Assembly: GCA_964607515.1 (NCBI GenBank)
Contig: CAZSKU010000010.1
Location: 19,431-83,430, forward strand
Reading direction: 5' to 3'
DNA: 64,000 nucleotides
Source of the DNA: UBA6080 sp964607515
GTDB lineage: Bacteria; Fermentibacterota; Fermentibacteria; Fermentibacterales; JCC-6
The notes under the pieces: model-generated
The model's input: only the letters and a program-made list of their open reading frames with translations
The model's database searches: none
What the model was told of the DNA's origin: nothing
Shown here: positions 6,041 through 14,574 of the stretch, in pieces
How the letters are laid out: each line of letters opens with the position of its first letter
Numbering within the stretch: the first letter of the stretch is position 1
Translations under genes and position numbers: made by a program

Positions 6041-8468
6041 CCCCTTCGGCATCCTCTGTCTGTCGGTTTTCGCGGGTCTGCCCGGCCCTGACCTGAACAC
6101 CGCCACCCTTGCTGAACTGGAGGCCCTGGAAGGACTCGACCGGGAGCAGGCCGCGACCCTTTACCAGTACATTCTCGAGACCGGGGGTCTCGATGACGTC
6201 TACGAGGTTCTCGCCCTGCCGGGCTTCGACCCGGCGGTTCTGGAGTGGCTGAAGGAGAACACCGTGGTGATGCCGCCGCCCCCGGGAAGGATAAGCCCGA
6301 GGGTGCTTGATGCGATGGAGATGCTGTCCCAGGAGGACGGACCGGGCCTGTCCGAAGTGGAGTACTGGGAGGACCTCCTTATCAGGCCGATGCCCATAGG
6401 AGATGCCACCCACTGGGATCTGAGAAGCCTGGACGGAGTGACTCTCATGGATGCCGCCGCGGTGGACGCCAGGTTGAGGACCTCCGGAGCCCCGAGCACC
6501 GTGAGATCCCTGAGGGACACCGACAACCTCACCTACTTCGCATGGCGGAACATGAGCGACTTCATCACCACCGACTCCCCGGGAGCGCCGGTTTTCTCCG
6601 GCAGTTACAGGTTCGTCCTGGACGGCGGGTCCGGAAGGGACGGCGTGGAAGACAACCTGGAGGGCATGATATCCGAGACGGAGTCCGCCCTGTCGGCTAT
6701 GGCCGACGGTTCACGGGACTACACGGGAAGCCCGGTGGACAGCGCCGCCCTGGTTCAGCAGCTCCAGGGGAACCTGCAAGCCCTGACTGAAGCCAGGAAC
6801 AGAACGGGGTTCAGCCACAAGCTCAGGTTCTCATATCATGACCGTTTTCAGGGAGGGGCCAGACTGTCGGGAAGGTATCGGGCCACCGAGGTTCAGGCTC
6901 CCCTGTTCCCGTTCATGGACGAACCGGAAAGCTTCGGCGGATTCGAGACCGCCAAGGTTTTCGGGGAGTTCCGCACCGGAGGACCTCTGAGAAGGGTCAT
7001 TCTTGGAAACTACCGGGTCAGTCTGGGCCAGGGTCTTCTCATGGACAACACCGATGAACTCAGGTACAGGAACACGCAGAGGGCCTGGGGTCTCATGCCC
7101 GACCTTACCGCCACCCGACAGCACGCCCTTTCAGGGGGCGCCGCGGAGGTCCGCGCCGGGAACGCCCTCCTGTACGGCTTCGGCTCATGGAACCGCAGGG
7201 ACGCGGTGATGAACCCCGACGGCACGCCGAATGTTCTCCTTCAGAGCCTCTACCGAACGGAACCGACCGCGGCCGGGGTGGAGGAGGCGGTTCTTGGGGC
7301 ATACGGTTTCTATGACCTGGGAGGGGGTCTTCCGGTGGGCACCGGGCTGGGGGCAGGTTACATGCGGATTGCCTACGGCGACTCCCTGAACCCGGACCCC
7401 GCCACTCTTGAAATTCCGGGGGAAAGCTACGTGCGGGACTGCCCGGAGTATTCGATGATGCCCTCGGGCGACGCCATGAGCTTCACCGGTCTTTACTGCC
7501 AGACGGTGCTGGACAGGTTCAGCATTCAGGGAGAGCTGGTGTTCCAGGAGAACGGAGGCGGTGCGGGCATCGCCAGGGCCGACTGGAGGAACGACTGGTA
7601 CTACGTGACCCTGCTCTACCGAAGGTACGAGCCGGACTTCACCAACCCGTACAACCGGGGTTTCGCCGAACAGCTGAGGTTCGACGACACCGTCTTCGAG
7701 AGCCCCTACCGCTTCAACGACCCCCTCTACAGCCAGTTGTCGGGGCTTCCGGTGCCCAAGCCCGAAGAGGGGGTCTACGTGGAGACCCGATACCAGATCA
7801 GCCGGCAGATCACCTTCACCAAGGTCTATCTGGACCTCTGGAGAACACTTCCATGGAGCCTGGAGAACCTCCGGTTCCAGGGGGAGGTGGAGTACAGGCC
7901 GGTGTGGCCGGTGCGCTTCCGGCTCAAGTACAAGTACCAGGACAAGTACAAACCCAGGATTCCGGTCTCAACCAACTCCAGGACCACGGAGTACACCTTC
8001 AGAACCTTCGTTCTTCCCACCGATGCCGACTATGTGAGCATATCGCTGCGGTACGGCCAGGTGGAGCTCACTCCGAACCCTCTCTACGGCGATGACAGAC
8101 TGATGGACGGCGGATTTGTCAGCCTCCAGTGGGAGCACGACTTCAGCGAGAACATGTCGGTTCTCGGCGGCGCCACCCTCTGGACCACCGACGGGATGAG
8201 CCAGTGGGAGTTCGAGGACACCGGCATCGATTTTCTGGACGGCCGCGGGCACAAGTTCTACCTTACCGTGAAGCAGTCGCTTTCCGACCACCTTCAGCTG
8301 AGAATGAGGGTGCTCAGGAAGGAGACCAGCTTCCCCCACAACGGATTCTACCGGCCGGACCCCGAGGACAGCTACCACTACCGGGGTGACGGTGAATCGG
8401 TCCCCCGGGATTTCGTGGACCGTCTTGTGGACTACGGCTTGCGTTTCCAGCTTGATCTACGCTGGTAG
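6030..8468 (+). CDS. Large outer-membrane barrel with N-terminal ComEA-like helix-hairpin-helix domain
   Basis: The product has 812 residues. After a signal peptide (residues 1-17) comes a segment, about 20-78, that follows ComEA step by step: LNTATLAELEALEGLD, then ILETGGLDDVYEVLALPGFD. In both hairpins the usual GIG turn reads GLD or GFD, so DNA contact is not assured. Residues from about 260 onward are a long series of amphipathic strands (KLRFSYHDRFQGGARLSGRY and many later ones) ending FQLDLRW, so a large beta-barrel is likely. This architecture resembles long helix-hairpin-helix proteins of Bacteroidota with no settled function. It overlaps the PorV-like gene by 11 bases; the next barrel follows after 12 bases. 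Confidence 0.65.
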   Translation: MLSNPFGILCLSVFAGLPGPDLNTATLAELEALEGLDREQAATLYQYILETGGLDDVYEVLALPGFDPAVLEWLKENTVVMPPPPGRISPRVLDAMEMLSQEDGPGLSEVEYWEDLLIRPMPIGDATHWDLRSLDGVTLMDAAAVDARLRTSGAPSTVRSLRDTDNLTYFAWRNMSDFITTDSPGAPVFSGSYRFVLDGGSGRDGVEDNLEGMISETESALSAMADGSRDYTGSPVDSAALVQQLQGNLQALTEARNRTGFSHKLRFSYHDRFQGGARLSGRYRATEVQAPLFPFMDEPESFGGFETAKVFGEFRTGGPLRRVILGNYRVSLGQGLLMDNTDELRYRNTQRAWGLMPDLTATRQHALSGGAAEVRAGNALLYGFGSWNRRDAVMNPDGTPNVLLQSLYRTEPTAAGVEEAVLGAYGFYDLGGGLPVGTGLGAGYMRIAYGDSLNPDPATLEIPGESYVRDCPEYSMMPSGDAMSFTGLYCQTVLDRFSIQGELVFQENGGGAGIARADWRNDWYYVTLLYRRYEPDFTNPYNRGFAEQLRFDDTVFESPYRFNDPLYSQLSGLPVPKPEEGVYVETRYQISRQITFTKVYLDLWRTLPWSLENLRFQGEVEYRPVWPVRFRLKYKYQDKYKPRIPVSTNSRTTEYTFRTFVLPTDADYVSISLRYGQVELTPNPLYGDDRLMDGGFVSLQWEHDFSENMSVLGGATLWTTDGMSQWEFEDTGIDFLDGRGHKFYLTVKQSLSDHLQLRMRVLRKETSFPHNGFYRPDPEDSYHYRGDGESVPRDFVDRLVDYGLRFQLDLRW

Positions 8469-8480
8469 GCGGGAGAAGAC

Positions 8481-9629
8481 ATGATTGCGCTGCTTGCGCT
8501 GATTTGCGGGCTTCCCGAAGTGCTCTGGCTGGGCGGGTGGAACGCGGCTTGTTCAGCGGGTTCCGCGGGTGCCGGAGGCGGGCCCTTTCTTGACAGGTCA
8601 TCCTTCGGCGCCCTCGAAAACCCCGCCTACTCGTGTTTTGCCGGTTCGGGAGTCGATCTGACAGGTTCCATGGTGTACAGCAGGGAAACCAGAACCAGAA
8701 CCGTGTACGACACCTTCGGGGGTGTGGTGGGAGAGTCCGAACAGGCCTTCAATCAGGGAATCAGGCTGTCTCCCGGCGGGGCCGCCGGCACCTGGGGCCT
8801 CGGGAACTGGGGGCTGGCGGCGGGGATCAGGGCGCTGGGAAGCTTCCACTACGATTACCGGCGCACCGCCAGGGATGAGTCCTACGTGCCGGTTTCGGAG
8901 GAAACCGTGGAGTGCCGGGGAACCCTCTGGGAGTTCGGAGCATCGGCAGGTTATTCGCCAGCCCCTGGATGGGCGCTGGGAGTCGGGGGGGGAGTGGTGG
9001 CCGGCAACCGCTCGGTTCTCTGGTCCATGGTTTTCACGGATCCAGCACAAACCGATCTCGCGATGGAAGAGGAGGAGGACGTGGCCGGGGCTGTCCTCAG
9101 AGCATCGGGGGAAACGGTGCTGGGCCGGGTCAGGCTGGCCGCCGGAGCGGCCCTTCCCCTGGCATGGACCCTGACCGATGCCTCCGGGGTTCGCACGGAT
9201 CTGGACGACGCTCTGGAGGTGAAGTGTGGGGTGCTCTACCTCCCCGGGGACCGGCTCAGAAGCCGTTTCTCGGCGGAGGCTTCCTGGAGGAGCGAGGAAG
9301 ATCCGGGTCTAAGGGATACCTGGGGTGTCCGGGGCGGGGTGGAGAGCCTTCTGCCGGGCGGTCCCGTGACGCGCTTCGGATTCGACTACTCCACCTCCCC
9401 CATCCACCGTTCCCTGGATGCGGTGAGTTTCACCGCGGGGCTGGGGTTCCGGGTGGAAGGCTGGGACGTGGACGCCGGCGTCCGGGTCACCCCTTCGGGG
9501 TGGCGGGAATCCCAGATTTCCGGTCTGCCCGGTTCCACCACCGGTGACAGTCTTGCCGTGGAAACCCTCACCGCCGGGCTGGTTCTGGGAATCTCCAGAA
9601 ACTTCGGGGAGGTTCCCCCGTGGCGGTAA
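8481..9629 (+). CDS. Outer-membrane beta-barrel protein of unknown function
   Basis: The product has 382 residues with a hydrophobic N-terminus. It contains repeated amphipathic, glycine- and aromatic-rich strands, for example WGLGNWGLAAGIRALGSFHY, WALGVGGGVVAG and VEGWDVDAGVRVTP. No enzyme motif is visible. The start region GGPFLDRSSFGALENPAYS resembles the beginning of PorV-like or FadL-like barrels where the first strand follows a conserved N-P-A. The ATG at 8481 has GGGAGAAG upstream. It lies between the helix-hairpin-helix barrel and the exported 5'-nucleotidase, whose GTG start overlaps its 3' end by 10 bases, so it is almost certainly in the same operon. Confidence 0.6.
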   Translation: MIALLALICGLPEVLWLGGWNAACSAGSAGAGGGPFLDRSSFGALENPAYSCFAGSGVDLTGSMVYSRETRTRTVYDTFGGVVGESEQAFNQGIRLSPGGAAGTWGLGNWGLAAGIRALGSFHYDYRRTARDESYVPVSEETVECRGTLWEFGASAGYSPAPGWALGVGGGVVAGNRSVLWSMVFTDPAQTDLAMEEEEDVAGAVLRASGETVLGRVRLAAGAALPLAWTLTDASGVRTDLDDALEVKCGVLYLPGDRLRSRFSAEASWRSEEDPGLRDTWGVRGGVESLLPGGPVTRFGFDYSTSPIHRSLDAVSFTAGLGFRVEGWDVDAGVRVTPSGWRESQISGLPGSTTGDSLAVETLTAGLVLGISRNFGEVPPWR

Positions 9630-11215
9630 ACAGGATTCTCGTTCCGGTTCTGCTGGTGGCCGCCTTCTCCCGGGCCGGAACGGTCTATCTGAACATCCTT
9701 CACACAAACGACATTCACGGAGGAATCGTGGACGTGGACGCAACGTTCATGAATCCCGACTTCCCGCCGGGGATCGGCGGCGGGGCATGGATTTCCTCCT
9801 TCGTCCGGGAGGCCCGCGAAAGCTGCGACCGGGCGGGGGAGTTCTTCCTTCTGGTGGACGCCGGGGACATCTGGCAGGGCACCCCGGTGGGGAACCACGA
9901 TTCGGGTGTTTTCGTGGTGGAGTGGATGAACTCGGTGGGTTTCGATATGACCACCCTGGGAAACCACGATTTCGACAGAGGGGCGGAAACTGCCCTAAGA
10001 AACGCCCGATTGATGGATTTCCCGGTGGTCTGCTGCAATTTCGAAACCGGGGACGGCTCCATTCCGGACGAGGTAACTCCATACATCATCATGGATTTCG
10101 GCGGTGTGAGAACCGCCTTCATAGGTCTGGCCACCCCGGATACCCGCACCCTGGTTGATCAGGCCGGTCTGGAGGGGTACCGGTTCACCGGCGAGGTGGA
10201 AGCCGTGGAAAGGTACTCCAGGGAGGCGAAGGAAGAGGGCGCCGATGTGATCGTGCTGGTGTCGCACCTGGGGCAGCCGCCCGACCCTGAGGTGTACCTG
10301 GAGAGGGTCTTCGAAGCCTGGGACAACGGCGAGGAGTACACCAAGAGCTTCGCCCTGAACAATGCAGAACTGACCTGCGTGGTATCGGGCATCGACGCGG
10401 TTATCAGCGGCCATATCCACGTGGGTCTTCCGGAACCCTGGGTCAATCCCGTCACCCATGCGATAGTGGTTCAGGGATACGCCAACGGAACAGGGATCGG
10501 ATGGATCAGGCTTCACATGGACACGGAAACAGGAACGGTCACCGGCTTCGACTGCCCCATGGGCGACGAATACGTCAGCCTTCTGCATGACCAGTACTGG
10601 CCCGATCCGGAGGGTCTGGCCCTGGTGGAATCCTTCAGATCGGTGGCCGAGGCGGGCATGGACGAGGTGGTGGGGCACACCCTGATGGAGATTCCCCGGG
10701 GAGCCGGGGAGCACCCGCTTGGAAGGCTGGTAGCGGACGCAATCCGCTGGCGGACCGGAGCGGATGTTGCCCTGATGAACCGGGGAGGAATCAGGGCCGC
10801 TATTCCCCGGGGTCAGGTCACCGCAAGGACGGTCTACTCCGCTCTGCCCTTCGAGGAGGATCTGATGGCCTTCAGAGTCACCGGCGCCCAGCTTCTCGAA
10901 ATCCTCGAGACGGGAATGCAGGGCAGGCGCCGGGATATGGAGATCTCCGGATTCACCTGCAGGCGGAACCAGTCCAGGCCTGACGGGTCCAAGATCGAGG
11001 ATCCGATGGTTGGAGGGGTTCCCCTGGACCCCGGAGCGGAATACGTCTTCGCCACCACCGGGTATCTTGCCTACGGCAGCGTGGGTTACGGCATACTGAC
11101 GGCGCTGGAGCCCTGGTACACCGGATACGGCCTGATGGACACGGTGATCGAGTATATAAGGGCCCATTCGCCGATCGAGCCCGACTTCCGCGACAGGGTC
11201 GTCTGGGTTGACTAG
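9620..11215 (+). CDS. Exported 5'-nucleotidase / 2',3'-cyclic phosphodiesterase (UshA family)
   Basis: The product has 531 residues with a signal peptide (residues 1-20). The metallophosphatase motifs appear in order: LHTNDIHGG, VDAGDIWQG, LGNHDFDRG, VLVSHLG and VISGHIHVG, covering the two-metal site. The second half has the 5'-nucleotidase substrate domain (DVALMNRGGIRAAIPRG and YSALPFEEDL). Family enzymes release nucleosides and phosphate from nucleotides in the periplasm or at the surface. The GTG at 9620 has GGGGAGG seven bases upstream and overlaps the barrel gene. Location behind two barrels and an OB-fold protein suggests a role in nucleotide or nucleic-acid scavenging. Confidence 0.85.
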   Translation: MAVNRILVPVLLVAAFSRAGTVYLNILHTNDIHGGIVDVDATFMNPDFPPGIGGGAWISSFVREARESCDRAGEFFLLVDAGDIWQGTPVGNHDSGVFVVEWMNSVGFDMTTLGNHDFDRGAETALRNARLMDFPVVCCNFETGDGSIPDEVTPYIIMDFGGVRTAFIGLATPDTRTLVDQAGLEGYRFTGEVEAVERYSREAKEEGADVIVLVSHLGQPPDPEVYLERVFEAWDNGEEYTKSFALNNAELTCVVSGIDAVISGHIHVGLPEPWVNPVTHAIVVQGYANGTGIGWIRLHMDTETGTVTGFDCPMGDEYVSLLHDQYWPDPEGLALVESFRSVAEAGMDEVVGHTLMEIPRGAGEHPLGRLVADAIRWRTGADVALMNRGGIRAAIPRGQVTARTVYSALPFEEDLMAFRVTGAQLLEILETGMQGRRRDMEISGFTCRRNQSRPDGSKIEDPMVGGVPLDPGAEYVFATTGYLAYGSVGYGILTALEPWYTGYGLMDTVIEYIRAHSPIEPDFRDRVVWVD

Positions 11216-11227
11216 AAGGGGACGATA

Positions 11228-12601
11228 TTGGGCGACAGGGTGATCGTTCTCGGAGCCGGACTGGCCGGGCTTAGCGCCGCAGACTTCCTCTGCAGGAAGG
11301 GCTTCTCGGTGGTGGTGCTTGAGAAAGGGCCCTGTCCTGGTGGGTTGGCCTCCACCCATTCAGAAGGAAGCTTCAGTTTCGATTACGGACCCCACAGGTT
11401 CCATACCGAAAACGACCTCATCCTGGCCCGGGTCAGGGGGCTGTTGGGCAACGACCTTCTGGAGCTCAGGCGATGCAGCCGGATCAGGCTTCTGGACCGG
11501 TACTTCCATTATCCGCTGGCCCTGGGCGACGTGCTGGCCTCGATGCCTCCCCACAGGGGGGCCCAGATGATGGCCGGATTCATGGTGGAGAAGATCCGGG
11601 GACTCCTGAGCCCCCGGGAGCAGAAAAGCTTCGAGGGCTGGGTTCTGAGCCGTTTCGGCAAACCGCTCTACAACCTCTACTTCGCCCCCTACAACAGGAA
11701 ACTCTGGGGTCTGGAGCCCTCTGAACTCAGCGCCGACTGGGCCAGCCAGAGGATAACCGTTCCCAGTCTGGCGGGGCTGGTGAGGGAGACCTTCTCGCCA
11801 TCGGGGAAGGTAAGAAGCCTTGCCGGGCGGTTCCATTACCCCCGGGGGGGGATCGGCAGAATCTCTGAATCCCTTGCCTCGGGTATCCGAGTGGCCGGGG
11901 GCGAAATACTCCTGAACACAGCTCCGAAGGGTCTGGTCCGGCGGGGAAAAGCCTGGGAGGTCAGGGCTGGCGGATCGGAAATCACCGCTGACTGGATAGT
12001 GAGTACTATTCCCCTGACTGATCTTGTGGCGCTGCTGGGGTCCGCTCTGCCGGAAAGCGCCCACAGGGCCGCTTCCAGCCTTCGCTTCCGATCCCTGGTC
12101 TTCCTGGCGGTTCTGCTGAAGGAGGACACCGGAGCGGAGGACCACTGGATCTACACCTCCGAGGACAGGTATATGTTCAACAGGTTGTCCATTTCCCGGA
12201 ACTTCGATCCCGGGATGCCGCGCCAGGTGGTGTTCGAGTTCAGCTGCGACCCGGGCGACCGGGTCTGGAACGCCTCGGGAGACGAACTCCTGAACAACGC
12301 TGTGCAGGGGGCGGACCATCTGTCCCTCTTCTCGCCCGGTTCCGTGATGGACAGCATCATCGTCCGTCAGGAGCACGCCTACCCTGTCTACAGACTCGGT
12401 TACCGGGCCGGGGCCGGCGCGGTGCTGGATTCCCTGAAAAACCTGGGGGGAGTGGTAAGCTGCGGCAGGCAGGGATTGTTCCGCTACAACAACATGGATC
12501 ACTCCATGGAGATGGGCCGGTGCGCCGCCCTGGAGATAATGGGGGAGGGCAGCGTCCAGGAGCGGTTCCACTGGGGCGAGGGCACCTGGGCCGATGGGTA
12601 G
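11228..12601 (+). CDS. FAD-dependent amine-oxidase-like protein (protoporphyrinogen oxidase / UDP-galactopyranose mutase-like)
   Basis: The product has 457 residues. The N-terminal dinucleotide fold is explicit: VIVLGAGLAGLSAADFL then VVLEKGPCPGGLAS, followed by FDYGPHRFH, which is common to the NAD(P)-binding amine-oxidase group including HemY-like and UDP-galactopyranose-mutase-like proteins. Later FAPYNRKLWG and WIVSTIPL match the sugar-modifying branch, so a flavin-dependent reaction on a nucleotide sugar or polyprenoid is possible, but the substrate is not readable. Start TTG at 11228 follows AAGGGGACG. It is 12 bases after the nucleotidase gene and overlaps the next gene by eight bases. 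Confidence 0.7.
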   Translation: MGDRVIVLGAGLAGLSAADFLCRKGFSVVVLEKGPCPGGLASTHSEGSFSFDYGPHRFHTENDLILARVRGLLGNDLLELRRCSRIRLLDRYFHYPLALGDVLASMPPHRGAQMMAGFMVEKIRGLLSPREQKSFEGWVLSRFGKPLYNLYFAPYNRKLWGLEPSELSADWASQRITVPSLAGLVRETFSPSGKVRSLAGRFHYPRGGIGRISESLASGIRVAGGEILLNTAPKGLVRRGKAWEVRAGGSEITADWIVSTIPLTDLVALLGSALPESAHRAASSLRFRSLVFLAVLLKEDTGAEDHWIYTSEDRYMFNRLSISRNFDPGMPRQVVFEFSCDPGDRVWNASGDELLNNAVQGADHLSLFSPGSVMDSIIVRQEHAYPVYRLGYRAGAGAVLDSLKNLGGVVSCGRQGLFRYNNMDHSMEMGRCAALEIMGEGSVQERFHWGEGTWADG

Positions 12602-13010
12602 CCGCCGGAGCGCCGGTTTCAGGGCGTGGGCCGGAGCGGTTCTCGGCCTGATCTGTCTGGTCTACCTTGCCGGGGCGGTTTTCGATCCTCCCCTGCTCAG
12701 ACCACTGATGAGACTGTCCTGCCACAGGATTCCCCGGCGGAGCCTGGCCTTTCCCTGGGGAACCGCAGGTCAGTGCGCCCGGTGCACCGGTTTCTGGGCG
12801 GGAGCCCTGGCGATCTCCGCAGTCATGGTGTTCCGCATGGTCCCCGGAACCCTGGGGCTGGGGTTTTGTCTGGTGATTCCCATGGTCGTGGACGGATCCC
12901 TGCAGTACATCGGACTGTATGAAAGCACCAACCTGATCAGGCTGGTCACCGGAGCCGCCGCGGGGGTCGGTCTTGGCATCCTGCTGGGAAGGGCGTCGGA
13001 CTCCGGGTAG
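12594..13010 (+). CDS. DUF2085 membrane protein
   Basis: The product has 138 residues and about four hydrophobic segments. The DUF2085 signature is present: LSCHRIPRRS, GQCARCTGFWAG and a later PMVVDGSLQYIG; the Cys-His and Cys-x-x-Cys set could bind a metal. The family has no established function. The ATG at 12594 overlaps the last codons of the oxidase-like gene, so the two are translationally coupled, and this gene ends the plus-strand run that began with the binding lipoprotein. Confidence 0.75.
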   Translation: MGSRRSAGFRAWAGAVLGLICLVYLAGAVFDPPLLRPLMRLSCHRIPRRSLAFPWGTAGQCARCTGFWAGALAISAVMVFRMVPGTLGLGFCLVIPMVVDGSLQYIGLYESTNLIRLVTGAAAGVGLGILLGRASDSG

Positions 13011-13030
13011 CCCACAAGTCCTTTTGCGGC

Positions 13031-13059
13031 TTGACAAAAGAGCCGGCAGGAAAGAGATT
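13031..13059 (+). promoter_or_regulatory. Candidate promoter with perfect TTGACA for the GTPase gene
   Basis: TTGACA at 13031-13036 matches the -35 consensus exactly. Seventeen bases later GAGATT (13054-13059) keeps three of six -10 positions. The -10 element is weak, so activator help or a different -10 is possible. Transcription would start near 13066, giving a leader of about 105 bases. Confidence 0.4.
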
Positions 13060-13109
13060 TGCAGGGCTTGCCCACGAATGGACGGGCGGCTCACTTTTCC
13101 GGGAGAGGC

Positions 13110-13162
13110 CGAGCCTCAGGCTCGCTGTTGCTCTTCCGCAAGAACTCTCACCGCTTGCGGAA
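13110..13162 (+). promoter_or_regulatory. Structured 5' leader: two hairpins, the second masking the ribosome site
   Basis: CGAGCC-TCA-GGCTCG (13110-13124) forms a six-pair hairpin. TTCCGCAAG (13134-13142) pairs perfectly with CTTGCGGAA (13154-13162) across an 11-base loop. The last bases of the second arm are the start of GGAAAGG, the ribosome site of the ATG at 13172. I do not recognise it as a known riboswitch class. Confidence 0.5.
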
Positions 13163-13171
13163 AGGACGACT

Positions 13172-14497
13172 ATGACCAGAAGAAGAACCCTGATCCTCGG
13201 CGCCGCCGGGAGGGACTTCCACAACTTCAACACCCTGTTCAGGAACGACGAGACCCATGAAGTGGTGGCTTTCACGGCCACCCAGATCCCCGACATCGAC
13301 GGCAGGAAGTATCCCGCGCAGCTCGCCGGCGGGCTCTATCCCCAGGGAATACCCATCCTCGACGAGTCTGAGCTCGAGAACATCATCAGAACCGAATCCA
13401 TCGAACTCTGCGTACTTTCGTACAGCGATCTCAGCGACAGCACGGTGATGGAACTGGTGAGCCGGGTCAACGCCGCCGGGGCCGATTTCACCATGATCGG
13501 CGCCTCGAGAACCATGGTGAAAAGCTGCAAGCCGGTGATTGCCGTGTGCGCCGTGCGGACAGGATGCGGCAAGAGCCAGACCACCCGCCGGGTGATAGAG
13601 GTCCTTCAGGCTGCGGGCAGGAAGGTGGTGGCCATCAGGCACCCCATGCCCTACGGCGACCTGGTCAAACAGAGGGTCCAGCGGTTCCAGACCATAGAAG
13701 ACCTCAAGATGCACCAGTGCACCATCGAGGAGATGGAGGAGTACGAGCCCCACATCCGCCGGGGAACAATAGTCTACGCCGGTGTTGATTACGAGGCTAT
13801 CCTTCGGGAGGCAGAGAAGGAAGCCGACGTGATTCTCTGGGACGGCGGGAACAACGATACTTCCTTCTACAGACCCGACCTGACCATCACCGTGGTGGAC
13901 CCCCACCGGCCGGGCCACGAGATCAGCTACTACCCCGGACAGACCAACCTCAGGCTGGCGGACGTGGTGGTGATCAACAAGATAGACAGCGCCTACCCTG
14001 AAGACGTGGACGAGGTGCGGAGCAACGTTCGGGCGGTGAACCCCCGGGCCAGGATCATCGAAGCCGCCAGCCCCGTCACGGTGGACGACCCCGGGCTCAT
14101 CACCGGCAAGAGGGTTCTGGTGGTGGAGGACGGCCCCACCCTCACCCACGGGGAGATGGAGTTCGGCGCAGGTTACGTGGCCGCCGAGAAGTTCGGAGCC
14201 GAAAGCATGGTCAACCCCATTCCCTACGCCGTCGGTTCCATCCGGGAAACCTTCGACAAGTACTACCCCGGTGAGGAGGAAGCCTCGGTTCTCCCGGCCA
14301 TGGGCTACGGTGAGGCCCAGATGCGGGATCTGGAGAAAACCATCAACGGGGCCGACTGCGACGCCGTGGTGATCGCCACCCCCATCGACCTGGGGCGGGT
14401 CATCCGGATATCGAAGCCGTCGGTCAAGGTTGGATATGATCTTCAGGAGATCGGGCTTCCCGACATACCCCTGGTGCTCAAGCCCTTCATTCAGTAG
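13172..14497 (+). CDS. Cyclic 2,3-diphosphoglycerate synthetase-like GTPase (COG2403 type)
   Basis: The product has 441 residues. It starts RRRTLILGAAGRDFHNFNT, a Rossmann-like start, and has IPDIDGRKYP and a nucleotide loop TGCGKSQTTRR around residue 131. DLTITVVDPHRPGHE and VVINKID (a GTPase-like specificity motif) follow. The COG2403 family includes archaeal cyclic 2,3-diphosphoglycerate synthetase and many bacterial members of unknown role; phosphoglycerate chemistry is therefore possible but not proven. The ATG at 13172 has GGAAAGGA upstream, inside the leader hairpin. A terminator-like hairpin follows, then korDABC, so it may be a separate transcription unit. Confidence 0.7.
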   Translation: MTRRRTLILGAAGRDFHNFNTLFRNDETHEVVAFTATQIPDIDGRKYPAQLAGGLYPQGIPILDESELENIIRTESIELCVLSYSDLSDSTVMELVSRVNAAGADFTMIGASRTMVKSCKPVIAVCAVRTGCGKSQTTRRVIEVLQAAGRKVVAIRHPMPYGDLVKQRVQRFQTIEDLKMHQCTIEEMEEYEPHIRRGTIVYAGVDYEAILREAEKEADVILWDGGNNDTSFYRPDLTITVVDPHRPGHEISYYPGQTNLRLADVVVINKIDSAYPEDVDEVRSNVRAVNPRARIIEAASPVTVDDPGLITGKRVLVVEDGPTLTHGEMEFGAGYVAAEKFGAESMVNPIPYAVGSIRETFDKYYPGEEEASVLPAMGYGEAQMRDLEKTINGADCDAVVIATPIDLGRVIRISKPSVKVGYDLQEIGLPDIPLVLKPFIQ

Positions 14498-14524
14498 ACT
14501 GTCCGGAACGGAAACGAAAACGGT

Positions 14525-14546
14525 GAGGCAGGGTTCGCCCTGCCTC
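14525..14546 (+). terminator. Hairpin with UUCG loop after the GTPase gene
   Basis: GAGGCAGGG and CCCTGCCTC form a perfect nine-pair stem around a TTCG tetraloop, 28 bases after the stop at 14497. The downstream tail (TGCCTGC) is not T-rich, so it may be a weak terminator or an attenuator upstream of the kor genes. Confidence 0.5.
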
Positions 14547-14574
14547 TGCCTGCATGAACCGGAGGTGCGGATCC

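Noticed and set aside
9995..11359. 454-codon minus-strand frame opposite the 5'-nucleotidase
   Set aside because: Antisense shadow of a motif-complete enzyme; no signal, domain or ribosome site.
13031..13171. Known riboswitch (fluoride, SAM, cobalamin, TPP) upstream of the GTPase gene
   Set aside because: None of the conserved cores I know was recognisable; only hairpins can be supported.
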